Part shown: piece by piece, positions 15,965 to 24,106 of the stretch
Layout of the letters: each line of letters begins with the position of its first letter
Numbering within the stretch: position 1 is the stretch's first letter
NCBI GenBank assembly: GCA_965371245.1
Contig: CBDUXT010000072.1
Coordinates: 1-31,755 of the forward strand
From: CBDUXT01 sp965371245
GTDB taxonomy: Bacteria > Planctomycetota > Phycisphaerae > UBA1845
Direction of reading: 5' to 3'
Length of the DNA: 31,755 nt
Program-made: the position numbers and the translations under genes
The notes under the pieces: model-generated
Told to the model about the DNA's origin: nothing
The model's input: only the letters and a program-made list of their open reading frames with translations
Databases searched by the model: none

Positions 15965-16738
15965 TCACCCAATCACGTTACTCATAGTGTAGGCGCCCGG
16001 TTGCTTGCCCACCACCCACGCCGCCGCTCGGAGGGCGCCGGCTGCGAAGGTGTCTCGTGAGTGGGCCGTGTGGCGGAGGGTCAGCGTTTCCCCCGGTCCG
16101 CTGAAGTGTACCTCGTGCTGTCCCACGATCTCGCCCATGCGGACCGCGTGGACGCCGATCTGCCCAGAGGGGCGCTCACCGACCCGGCCTTCCCGACCGA
16201 ACGTGACGCTGTCGCGCGACCGGCCCGTGGCCGCGGCGATCTCATCGGCCAGCGTCAACGCCGTCCCGCTGGGTGCGTCGATCTTGTGGCGGTGGTGGGT
16301 CTCGACGATTTCCACGTCGTATCCCGCGCCCAGTTCGCGGGCCAACCGCGCAACCGCCCCCAGCATCGCCTGGACACCTACGCTGAAGTTGCTCGCCCGC
16401 ACGATGGCGATGTCTTTCGCCGCCCGGTGCAACCGTCCGAGCTGATCTTCGCTATGCCCCGTCACGCCGGTGACGAGTGGAATGCCGCGAGCTTGGCACA
16501 CCTCAAGCCACGACATGGTGCCCTCGGGAACGCTGAAATCGATGAGGACGTCGCAGGGTGCATCCAGTGAGTCAACGATCTTGACGTCGCTTCCGGCCGC
16601 AGGGACCGTCGTGCCGATCAGCGAGCACCCGTCGGCGGTCAAGGCACCGGACACCGTGAAGCGGTCGTCTTGCGTCGCGAGGGTCAGCACGCGTTGTCCG
16701 GTTCGTCCCGTCGCGCCCGCGATGGCCAGTCGAATCAT
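15965..16738 (-). CDS. dapB: 4-hydroxy-tetrahydrodipicolinate reductase
   Basis: DapB catalyses the second dedicated step of the diaminopimelate/lysine pathway, the NAD(P)H-dependent reduction of 4-hydroxy-tetrahydrodipicolinate to tetrahydrodipicolinate, in the cytosol. The 257-residue length is typical. The nucleotide-binding motif GATGRTG is at 8-14, and the substrate-binding signature HHRHKIDAPSGTA at 148-160 includes the usual His, Lys and Ser/Thr ligands. The C-terminal TFAAGALRAAAWVVG is also characteristic. The upstream gene is thrC on the same strand, separated by 250 bp that contain repeat copy C, so dapB may have its own promoter. The downstream gene is a membrane protein of unrelated type. 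Confidence 0.96.
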   Translation of the reverse strand: MIRLAIAGATGRTGQRVLTLATQDDRFTVSGALTADGCSLIGTTVPAAGSDVKIVDSLDAPCDVLIDFSVPEGTMSWLEVCQARGIPLVTGVTGHSEDQLGRLHRAAKDIAIVRASNFSVGVQAMLGAVARLARELGAGYDVEIVETHHRHKIDAPSGTALTLADEIAAATGRSRDSVTFGREGRVGERPSGQIGVHAVRMGEIVGQHEVHFSGPGETLTLRHTAHSRDTFAAGALRAAAWVVGKQPGAYTMSNVIG

Positions 16739-16835
16739 GACGTAGGACTCCGGTGATTGTGCCGGCAGCGAGTGGCGTTAGTAGCACACGCATAGGACTT
16801 GTGAGATATACGGTCGCTGTTTGACAGTCTTCTTT

Positions 16836-16914
16836 CCGAGCCGCGCCCGTAAGGAAGCGGAGGGACGGATGTTGGTCTCGCCATGAAGACCGCTCCCTCA
16901 CGGTCGCGGCTCGG
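16836..16914. repeat. Dispersed palindromic repeat, copy C (inverted pair)
   Basis: Arms 16836-16860 and 16890-16914 are inverted copies of the 25-bp core with three mismatches and a 29-nt spacer. The left arm equals the reverse complement of the right arm of copy B. It lies in the gap 16739-16988 between dapB and thrC; a short perfect hairpin (CGGGTC 16945-16950, GACCCG 16954-16959) follows. Confidence 0.75.
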
Positions 16915-16988
16915 TTCGAGGCAATGCTTCCTCGCGCGGTAGGTCGGGTCATCGACCCGGCATGGTCCTGCGTCGCGGGCGCTGCCCG

Positions 16989-18380
16989 TCACGATGCGCG
17001 TTCCAGGGCGGCCGCGATTGCCTCGACATCGGCCGCGACGCGGATGGGTGCGTTGGACCACTCCCCCGTCGGCTCGCGCCCGGCCGCACCCGAGTGGTAG
17101 TCGATGGTTGCCGCCGGGTCCTTGAGCGCATGCCCGGTCAGAATGCAAACCACCCGGTCCGATTCGGAGATGACCTGTTCCTTCAGCAGCAGACGCAACC
17201 CCGCCACCGACGCGCCGCTGGCCGGCTCACAGCCGTAGCCGTATCGCCCGACGAGCGCCTTGCCGTCCATGATCTCCTCGTCACAGACCTGCCGCACGAC
17301 GCCGTCGGTGACATCGAGGCTGCGCAAAGCCTTGAGCAGGTTCACCGGGCGACCGATCTCGATCGCGCTGGCGATCGTCTGGGCCTCTCTGCCGTCGGCT
17401 CGCATGCGGTCGTAATAGGCGTCGATTCGCGCCGTATCAACCCGTCCGCCGTTCCACCGAACGCCCTGCGTGTTGTAGATCTCATCCAACGTGTTAGCAC
17501 CCGCCGCGTTGATGACGGCCAGGCGGGGTACCCGCTCGATCAGACCCAGCTCTTTCAACTCGACGAAGGCCTTGCCGAACGCACTGGTGTTCCCCAGGTT
17601 CCCGCCGGGTACGATGATCCAGTCGGGCACCTCCCACGACAGCCCCTCCAGGACGCGATACATGATTGTCTTTTGCCCCTCGAGGCGGAAGGGATTGATC
17701 GAGTTCATGACGTAGAGATCGAGCCGCTCGGCCGACGCCTGAATCAGCCGCATGCATGCGTCGAAGTCGCCCTCGACCTGGAGGGTGCGCGCCCCGTGGT
17801 CCAAAGCCTGGGCGAGCTTGCCCATGGCGATCTTGCCACCGCCGACGAACACGATCGCCTTCATCGGGCGACCGTCGCGGGTGGTGGTGCGCCCGGCGAA
17901 CATCGCCAGCGCGGCGCTGGTATTCCCGGTTGATGCACAGGCCACCCGTCGCCGCCCGAGGTGCCGTGCCATGGTGAAGGCGGCGGCCATGCCGTTGTCT
18001 TTGAAGCTGCCGCTGGGGTTGAACCCTTCGTACTGAAGGAAGAGGTTGCCCGTGCGATGGCCGATTCGTCCGGCAAGCTCATCAGCGCGTTGGAGGATGG
18101 TTCGGCCCTCGCCGACACTGACGAGATCGTCTATCGAGGCGAAGGGAAGCAGTTCGCGGAAGCGCCACACGCCGCTGGTGCCTGACGGTGCGCCGTCCGC
18201 CCTGGAAGCAGCCCGCCGGCTGTCGAAGATGGAGAAACCGGTCGGAACTTCGCACCGGTCCCAGTCATAAACAACGTCGAGCAACGCGCCGCATTTCGCG
18301 CACGAAAAGACGACCTCGTCGAGGCCGTACCTGGCGCCGCAGTCCGGCATGATGCACTGTTGAAAGGCGACCTCAGACAT
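16989..18380 (-). CDS. thrC: Threonine synthase
   Basis: ThrC converts O-phospho-homoserine to threonine with pyridoxal phosphate in the cytosol. This 463-residue protein starts with a small zinc-ribbon-like region with cysteines at about 9, 14, 27 and 30 (CIMPDC, CAKCG). The PLP-dependent fold follows, with FNPSGSFKDNG carrying the Schiff-base lysine (K127) and a later GNTSAALAMFAG phosphate-binding loop (SGGTS-type). The zinc ribbon is typical of one branch of threonine synthases. The start at 18380 begins the conserved part; a longer frame would add 23 residues without a clear ribosome site. It faces no clear operon partner; dapB lies 250 bp downstream. Role in the aspartate pathway with dapB is consistent. 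Confidence 0.92.
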   Translation of the reverse strand: MSEVAFQQCIMPDCGARYGLDEVVFSCAKCGALLDVVYDWDRCEVPTGFSIFDSRRAASRADGAPSGTSGVWRFRELLPFASIDDLVSVGEGRTILQRADELAGRIGHRTGNLFLQYEGFNPSGSFKDNGMAAAFTMARHLGRRRVACASTGNTSAALAMFAGRTTTRDGRPMKAIVFVGGGKIAMGKLAQALDHGARTLQVEGDFDACMRLIQASAERLDLYVMNSINPFRLEGQKTIMYRVLEGLSWEVPDWIIVPGGNLGNTSAFGKAFVELKELGLIERVPRLAVINAAGANTLDEIYNTQGVRWNGGRVDTARIDAYYDRMRADGREAQTIASAIEIGRPVNLLKALRSLDVTDGVVRQVCDEEIMDGKALVGRYGYGCEPASGASVAGLRLLLKEQVISESDRVVCILTGHALKDPAATIDYHSGAAGREPTGEWSNAPIRVAADVEAIAAALERAS

Positions 18381-18551
18381 GCGCGCCATGTTCGGCGGCT
18401 TCGCGCGGCAATGCAACCGCCCACGCGCCGCACGGTTCGAGGTTCTCAAACGGGTAGGGTACGTCCCGGACGCAGCTTTTTTCCGTCATCCACGGCTATC
18501 TTTCCAGCCCCATGTCCCAGACAGAGGGTTCGTTCCGGACGCACCCAACGG

Positions 18552-19217
18552 CTACGGCGTGGTCCGCGGCGGCGGCTTGAGCCCGAACAACTGGTTCATG
18601 TCGTTGACGATGCGCACGACACGGCGCGGGTTACGGGTGGCGCGGAACTCCCCACTCAGTTCCGCGCGGCGAAACAACGGGTTGCCGGCCACCAGCTCGC
18701 GCGTGGGCCTCAGGAAGGCAAGATCGAGCGACCCGGTCAGCACATCTTTCTTGCGGTCGTGCCGGAAGAAAACAGAACCGGCGCCCTCAAACGTTGCCCC
18801 GGTCCGACCGACCACGATGTGATAGACGACCGTCGCGTTGATCTGTGAGCGGTGGGCGACGGTCTCGCCGGGGATGGATCGCCAGAAGCTCTTGATGTGG
18901 ATCACCTGGGTGATCGACTCGCCGGGGTTCGCGTCGCCGCCTCGGCGCAGAACCAGGTCCACGTTCCCGTGCGGGTCCAGGTCGAAGTAGGCCTCGTCGA
19001 ACGTCTCGTTGTAGGTCCGGGCGTCGCCCGGTTCGCGGTGGTCGATGACCTGGAACGTGGTCGATTGGACCGAACACGCCATCCCCGCGGTCAGCAGTCC
19101 GACGAGCGTGATCCCGGTGGCTCGCGCGGCCCGCGGATGTTGGCGGTGTTCGAGAGAATCGAGGTTCTCTCGTGCGGCGCGTGTGCGTGTGGCATCCGAT
19201 CGGTTGAAGTGTTCCAC
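18552..19217 (-). CDS. Putative exported protein of unknown function
   Basis: This is a 221-residue protein if the GTG at 19217 is used. The first 32 residues are Arg-rich and unlike a normal start. Residues 33-48 (hydrophobic, ending GMAC) resemble a lipoprotein or secretion signal, but the lipobox lacks Leu at -3. The rest is beta-rich with no known motif. No ribosome site is evident for 19217. An 8-bp perfect hairpin (CGAGAGAA/TTCTCTCG, 19151-19158 and 19165-19172) sits inside the first 25 codons, so the true start may lie downstream. Similar planctomycete surface proteins exist but no function can be named. Confidence 0.55.
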   Translation of the reverse strand: MEHFNRSDATRTRAARENLDSLEHRQHPRAARATGITLVGLLTAGMACSVQSTTFQVIDHREPGDARTYNETFDEAYFDLDPHGNVDLVLRRGGDANPGESITQVIHIKSFWRSIPGETVAHRSQINATVVYHIVVGRTGATFEGAGSVFFRHDRKKDVLTGSLDLAFLRPTRELVAGNPLFRRAELSGEFRATRNPRRVVRIVNDMNQLFGLKPPPRTTP

Positions 19218-19526
19218 GGCAGCGGCACGATAGCGGTGCCATGCGGAAGCGTCAACGGTGGGAGGCTGCGCTCGGTGCGTGACGGAATCGGCGTCGCGCG
19301 GTTCTCAGAGCACCGGGCGCGAGCCCGGTGACATGCTGGCGCGCTGGTCCGCTGGCTAGCGCCTGCGGCTCTGACTTGGCGTACCCGTCCCCGCAGGAAG
19401 CGTTACGGATCCGCTCCGCTTTCAAAAACGCTGAAACGACGGACCCTCGGTGTGGACGCTTGGACGCGCCCGGCGGATCGCCTTATGATCCCGGGCGACG
19501 ATTCACGAAACGGAGGTAGTAGAGCC
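19218..19526. other. Intergenic gap with hairpin before mqnA
   Basis: No gene is supported. CACCGGGC (19311-19318), loop GCGA and GCCCGGTG (19323-19330) form a perfect 8-bp hairpin, and a GGAGG ribosome site at 19512-19516 belongs to mqnA. I could not place a promoter for mqnA with confidence. Confidence 0.5.
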
Positions 19527-20327
19527 TTGAACGACCCATCCACAACGAACCACTGGCGGCTAGGCGTCGTCTCGTTCCTGAACGCCAAGCCGTTGATTGC
19601 CGGGCTGGCGGATGATCCGTGCGTCGAACTCGACTTCCGCGTGCCGGCCAAGCTCGCCGAGCGCCTCGACGCCGGTGACGTGGACGTTGCCCTCGTCCCC
19701 GTGATCGACTTGCTTGCCGATGGGCGCCGCTGGCAGATCGTCTCCGACGCGTGCATCGGCTGTGACGGTGAGACGCTTACGGTTCGCGTCTTCTCCCGCG
19801 TGCCGCGCGAACAAATCACAACACTGCACGTGGACGGCGACTCCCACACCTCCGTGGCGCTGGCGAAGATCATCTGGAGCGAGTTGTACGGCCGGAAGAT
19901 AGACACCCTGCCGTTCGTCGGGACCGAGACCGTGGAGGAGTGTGAGGCCGTTCTTCTGATCGGCGACAAAGTCGTCAACAACACCTTGATCGAGTACGAC
20001 ATCCAGACCGACCTGGGTTCGGCGTGGAGGACGCTGACGTCGCTGCCGTTCGTCTTCGCGGTTTGGGCGGCGCCGCGCGACGTTGACATGGCATCCCTGG
20101 CTCCGCGGTTATCCCGCGCGCGCGACCGAGGGGTGGCGTCGGCCAAGGTGATCGCCGCGGATTATGCGCCCGGCTTGGGCTGGCCGATCGCGATGGCTGA
20201 ACGCTACTTGACCACCCGGCTCAAGTTCACGCTTGGTGAGCGGCAGCGCCGCGGGATGCAACGGTTCCTCGAGTTGGCCAGCGCGAACGATCTGGCGCCC
20301 GCCGATCAGGAGCTGGTCTTCGCATGA
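19527..20327 (+). CDS. mqnA: Chorismate dehydratase
   Basis: MqnA removes water from chorismate to give 3-enolpyruvyl-benzoate, the first step of the futalosine route to menaquinone, in the cytosol. The protein is a periplasmic-binding-protein-like fold of about 266 residues. The family opening RLGVVSFLNAKPLI is present, as are FRVPAKLAERLDAGDVDVALVPVID and the later SLPFVFAVWA region. I chose a TTG start at 19527: GGAGG (19512-19516) sits 10 nt upstream, and the longer frame from 19452 adds 25 unconserved residues. The stop overlaps the mqnC start (ATGA), so the two are translationally coupled. Confidence 0.93.
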   Translation: MNDPSTTNHWRLGVVSFLNAKPLIAGLADDPCVELDFRVPAKLAERLDAGDVDVALVPVIDLLADGRRWQIVSDACIGCDGETLTVRVFSRVPREQITTLHVDGDSHTSVALAKIIWSELYGRKIDTLPFVGTETVEECEAVLLIGDKVVNNTLIEYDIQTDLGSAWRTLTSLPFVFAVWAAPRDVDMASLAPRLSRARDRGVASAKVIAADYAPGLGWPIAMAERYLTTRLKFTLGERQRRGMQRFLELASANDLAPADQELVFA

Positions 20328-21457
20328 CGTCGGTCGCACCGGTCCGGTCGCGCCTCTCCGAGAAGGACGCGCTTGAACTTTATTCCGACTGCGCCATCCA
20401 CGAGCTTGGACGCCGGGCGCACGAAGTGACGATGCGGCTTCATCCGGAGCCGTACCGCACCTATGTCGTCGATCGCAACATCAACTACGCCAACTTCTGC
20501 ACGGCCAAGTGCATCTTCTGCAATTTCAAGGCCGATCCGCCCGGCATGGACAGCGGCCGCAAGGATTTGCCCGAGGGGTACGTTCTTTCGTTGGAGGAAA
20601 TCGGCAAGAAGATCGAGGAGCTGATCGCCATCGGCGGGACGCAAGTGTTAATGCAGGGTGGGCTCGTGCCGGCGGAGATGTTGCCGTTTGAGTGGTACCT
20701 CGACCTGATGCGGTTCATCAAGCGCGAGTACCCGGGGATTCACGTCCACGCGTTCAGCCCCCCGGAAATCCACGCCTTCCACGAGATCTTCGCAATGCCG
20801 GTTCGTGATGTCCTTCTTCGTTTGCAGGAGGCGGGGCTCGATTCCATCCCCGGCGGCGGTGCGGAGATTCTCGTCGATCGCGTGCGCGACCGCATCGCCC
20901 TGGGAAAAACGAACACGCAGCAATACCTCAACGTCATGCGTGAGGCCCACGGGATCGAGATGCGAACGAGCATTACGATGATGTTCGGGCACATCGAGAC
21001 CGTAAAGGAACGCGTCGAGCACCTACGAAAAATCCGCGACCTTCAGGACGAGACCGGTGGCTTCACGGCCTATATCAGTTGGACCTTTCAGCCGGGCGAC
21101 ACGCCGCTCGGTCGTGTGCGGCAGCTCGGCCCGGGCAAGGGTGGAGATCCCGATGGGCAGCATCTGGTGCTGGCCGACGCCCACGAGTACCTCAAAATGA
21201 CCGCCCTGGCACGGATTTACCTGGACAACATCGCCAACGTGCAATCGAGCTGGGTCACGCAGGGTGTGAAGATCGGGCAGCTCGCTCTGCTCGGCGGGGC
21301 CAACGACATGGGGTCGGTCATGATGGAGGAAAACGTCGTTTCCGCCGCGGGAACGACCTATTCGCTTACGGAAAGCGAAATCCGGAAGGCGATTTCCGGC
21401 GCCGGCTGGGAACCTCGGAGACGGAATTTCCATTACGAACTTATCGATCGGCCGTAG
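20324..21457 (+). CDS. mqnC: Cyclic dehypoxanthinyl futalosine synthase
   Basis: MqnC is a radical SAM enzyme that cyclises dehypoxanthinyl futalosine in the futalosine menaquinone pathway. The 377-residue protein has the typical VVDRNINYANFC opening and the cluster motif CTAKCIFC with cysteines 59, 63 and 66. IPGGGAEIL and the SSWVTQG region near the end support MqnC rather than the related MqnE. Its start overlaps the mqnA stop by four bases (ATGA). mqnE, mqnB and mqnD are not in the window, so the rest of the pathway must be elsewhere. Confidence 0.93.
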   Translation: MTSVAPVRSRLSEKDALELYSDCAIHELGRRAHEVTMRLHPEPYRTYVVDRNINYANFCTAKCIFCNFKADPPGMDSGRKDLPEGYVLSLEEIGKKIEELIAIGGTQVLMQGGLVPAEMLPFEWYLDLMRFIKREYPGIHVHAFSPPEIHAFHEIFAMPVRDVLLRLQEAGLDSIPGGGAEILVDRVRDRIALGKTNTQQYLNVMREAHGIEMRTSITMMFGHIETVKERVEHLRKIRDLQDETGGFTAYISWTFQPGDTPLGRVRQLGPGKGGDPDGQHLVLADAHEYLKMTALARIYLDNIANVQSSWVTQGVKIGQLALLGGANDMGSVMMEENVVSAAGTTYSLTESEIRKAISGAGWEPRRRNFHYELIDRP

Positions 21458-21757
21458 CACGGCTCCTCGTGCCCGCGCCACCCGGCCGTCGGTGGATTTT
21501 TCGATGGTATTGGGACCGGTAATTGTGCTACGATCGGGTCGTGCGGGCTGGCGGCGCTGGGGAAGGTTGGCAGCAGGCGGCCCTACGGATATGCGTCAAC
21601 TCTGTTCCACTTCGCGGGCGATGCTTCGTTGGCGGTCCCGTCCCGAGTCCGGCATTGGCGTCTACTCGGACCGTTCCGTTGGCGTACTGCGAAAGGTGTT
21701 GTGGAACGCCGGCCCCGTTTGTCTTGTCATCGCGGCCGGGATCGGACGGGGGCGTCG
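21458..21757 (+). other. Intergenic gap between mqnC and the HD-like gene
   Basis: This 300-bp stretch shows no supported gene; an open frame continues upstream from the HD-like gene but has no family features. TACGAT (21528-21533) could be a -10 box, but no -35 box at a good distance was found. Confidence 0.35.
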
Positions 21758-22471
21758 ATGCAGCGGGAAGCCATCTGGAGTCGGGGTCGCGGTGACTTGG
21801 TCATCACGACGGACAAGGGAGCGGAGGATCTATTCCTCTGGGAGCACTCGGTTCGCGTGGCCCGAAATGCCGCCTGGATTGCCGGTCTGCCCGAAGTCCA
21901 GGCGAACTCGCCCGATGAAGATGCGATCGTCGCCGCTGCGCTGTACCACGAGGCCGGCTGGGTGATCCGCGTGAAGGAGGGCGACATTTCCCGCGATGAG
22001 GTGCTCCTTCGCCCGATGGCAGGGGCGCATCGCGAACAGGGGGCGGTTTTCCTGGAACGGCGGTTGGCCGATCTGATGTCCCCCACGTCGTTGCGGTGCG
22101 CTTCACAAGTGATCCGAACGCTACACCTTCGCGAACATAAGACACTTGAGGTGAAGGTTGTGGCCGAGGCCGATAATCTGGATGAATTCGGCACGGTCGC
22201 CTTGTGGACCGCCATCCGCCGCGGAGCGATCGAAGGCAAAGGCGTGCAGGCGGTCATCGACACCTGGCGCCGGCGAAAAGAATATCAGTTTTGGAACGCG
22301 CGCCTGAGAGACTCGTTCACCTTGGCCCCCGTGCGCGACGTCGCCCGGCAACGCCTGGAGAAGCTCGAGAGAGTGATGGCTGAGATCGAAGAACAGCAGC
22401 TAAGTTCGGACCTGCCAGAGGGAAGTGCGACGTCGGCCGTTGACCGCTTATCCGACCCGTCCCGGCGGTGA
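21758..22471 (+). CDS. HD-superfamily-like hydrolase
   Basis: This 237-residue protein resembles the HD fold of metal-dependent phosphohydrolases. H30 (LWEHSVRVA), H64-E65 (ALYHEAG), H91 and D139 (AEADNLDEFG) match the order H...HD...D. The central pair reads HE instead of HD, a rare but known kind of change that may alter metal binding. The start at 21758 follows GGGGGCG about 7 nt upstream, and the conserved part begins soon after. The gene lies 300 bp from mqnC and may be independent. Substrate is unknown; nucleotides or cyclic nucleotides are common in the superfamily. The C-terminal about 40 residues are helical and polar with no motif. Confidence 0.7.
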   Translation: MQREAIWSRGRGDLVITTDKGAEDLFLWEHSVRVARNAAWIAGLPEVQANSPDEDAIVAAALYHEAGWVIRVKEGDISRDEVLLRPMAGAHREQGAVFLERRLADLMSPTSLRCASQVIRTLHLREHKTLEVKVVAEADNLDEFGTVALWTAIRRGAIEGKGVQAVIDTWRRRKEYQFWNARLRDSFTLAPVRDVARQRLEKLERVMAEIEEQQLSSDLPEGSATSAVDRLSDPSRR

Positions 22472-22519
22472 TATGGGGAGATGCCTCGCCCCGCCACCTC
22501 TGCCGCCGGTAGCTTCCCA

Positions 22520-22594
22520 ATGCCGTTTCCAGGAAGGTCGGCGCTGTTTCGAGCCAACCGCCACCCTACCGTCGCGGCTCGGACAGGCAGTCTT
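22520..22594 (+). repeat. Dispersed intergenic repeat, copy D
   Basis: Seventy-five bases align without gaps to the reverse complement of 1900-1974 at about three quarters identity (manual count). The right part carries the core seen in copies B and C. It lies between the HD-like gene and the converging PEP-CTERM gene. Confidence 0.65.
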
Positions 22595-22679
22595 GGCGGA
22601 GGCGTGCCGGCTGAAAGGGTAGCAGTCGCTTACTGGAGACGGCACTTGCGTCGGCGCGTCGGAGGGTTGCCCCGTCGAG

Positions 22680-23312
22680 TCACAGTCTCGGGCTCGCGGA
22701 ACGAATTCGGCGCCGTCTGAGGGCTCCCGCGGCGGCGATGCCCAGCAGTACAAGCGCCGATGGTTCTGGGACCGCGGTGACCGTGTCGATCCCCAGTTCC
22801 TGCCCCCCGATCTGCAACGTGCTGATGGGTCCCGAAAGAACCATAAGATCATCCGTAAAGGTCACGCTCACACCGGGCGCGACGCTCATTGGAAGATTCG
22901 ACAAATCAACCAGCATTTGCCCGTTGACGGAGAGGTTGCTGCCGCCATCGACGCCGAAGTCCTGGACCTCGAGCGTGACCAGCGAGATGTTCGAGCCCAA
23001 TCCAGTGAAATCGAACAAGACGCTGATGTTGTCGAGGCTCAGCGGATCGGTAGAGAAGTTGTCAGCGTATACGCCGCCGATTTCCGCCCGGTCAAACCCG
23101 ATGGAGGAACCGAGCAAGAATTCCTCGACCGTCATTGTGATGCCGTCCTGCGTCAAGGCGACGTCGCCCGGGGCGTTCCCGGAATCCGCGCCAAACACGG
23201 TGGGGGCACCCGGAGGAAGGGAATCGAAATCGATCGTGGAAGCCCACGCCGGTACACATCCCGCGCAGACGAGGAGGACGGGCAGACGCCGTAGCGTGGT
23301 TTTGAGCTTCAT
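22680..23312 (-). CDS. PEP-CTERM sorting domain protein
   Basis: This 210-residue protein has a signal peptide (about 1-25, ending PAWAS) and a C-terminal sorting signal: VPEP at 181-184, a hydrophobic helix (about 185-198) and an Arg cluster (RRRR) near 199-202. Proteins like this are cut at PEP by an exosortase and end up in the outer layers or matrix. The rest is beta-rich, with DFDSLPPGAP and many Ser/Thr/Asp, and no enzymatic motif. The region upstream contains GGAAGGGA, a good ribosome site. No exosortase gene is in the window. Function beyond surface location is unknown. Confidence 0.85.
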   Translation of the reverse strand: MKLKTTLRRLPVLLVCAGCVPAWASTIDFDSLPPGAPTVFGADSGNAPGDVALTQDGITMTVEEFLLGSSIGFDRAEIGGVYADNFSTDPLSLDNISVLFDFTGLGSNISLVTLEVQDFGVDGGSNLSVNGQMLVDLSNLPMSVAPGVSVTFTDDLMVLSGPISTLQIGGQELGIDTVTAVPEPSALVLLGIAAAGALRRRRIRSASPRL

Positions 23313-24106
23313 TCCCTTCCGCTTCTTTCAGGGATGCGCACGTCGCCTGCCGAACAGGGCCGGCGGCGCGCGAGGCCAAGAGTATTAAGTTTGGACGAAA
23401 GCTACCCCGTTCCCGCCTCGGCCTGCGGACGACGCACTCAGCGGCGATCGAACGCGAGGCGTGCGGAATCGTTGACGGTCGCCGCCGCCCACCCGATGCG
23501 CAGGGGCCGACGAACGGCACCACTTTAGGATACGCTGAGGCCAAGGTAGTTTCAACAGGCTGCGGTTTCTTCGGGCGATGGTCGTGCGAGCCTGTGAAGT
23601 CGGCGAAGTGCGAGTATCCGCCCGATAAGTCCGCCGGCTCGCGGGACGCCACCCGGCGCGGCCCCTTTCCGCGGATTTCTCGAAGCCTGGTGGTTCGGTG
23701 CGGCGACGCGGCGGGCGGACGCTGATCGGCGAACTCCACGGGCGATTCCTTCGATTTCTCGGGCGTCCGGGCTTGCCTTCCCGCGGTTCCGGAGCCTAGC
23801 CTACAAGGGACGTTGGGGCTCGTTCCGCAAGGTGGATCAGCTCCGGTTCGTGCCCAATTGGACGGTCCGATATATTTTTTCGAAAGAAAGCCTATTGTAT
23901 TGCACGGGCGTATCGGATAGACTCGCGACATGTCATGGGGGAAATGACGCCGTTCATGTAGTCTCGATTCGTTTCTTTCCCGCGGCCGATCAGGGGTTCT
24001 TGTTGTAGCAAAGCTCCGGTTTCGGGCTGGTTGTTCCTCGGCGGGGGGTTGGTTTCGACGGCTGGAACGGCCCAGGTGGCGCGTCAGTGAACAGGGGTAA
24101 CACATC
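23313..24106. other. Long intergenic region before the secreted protein cluster
   Basis: No gene is supported in these 794 bases between divergent genes. A 7-bp inverted repeat (23555-23561 and 23589-23595) and a possible promoter (23895-23923) are present. AGGGGT shortly before the ATG at 24107 is the ribosome site. A GCAAAGC element near 24009 was considered as a riboswitch and rejected. Confidence 0.4.
23895..23923 (+). promoter_or_regulatory. Possible promoter before the first secreted Cys-rich gene
   Basis: TTGTAT (23895-23900) and TAGACT (23918-23923) with a 17-bp spacer are a moderate match to a sigma70 promoter. It would give a leader of about 175 nt. Confidence 0.25.

Noticed and set aside
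18458..18467. GGTACGTCCC near thrC as a third operator copy
   Set aside because: One mismatch breaks the palindrome and its distance to the start differs; kept only as a weak note.
23990..24060. GCAAAGC and CTCCGG-like sequence that recalls a c-di-GMP (GEMM) riboswitch before the gene at 24107
   Set aside because: Only a short part fits; the first conserved half and the closing GGTAGGTAGC-like part are missing.
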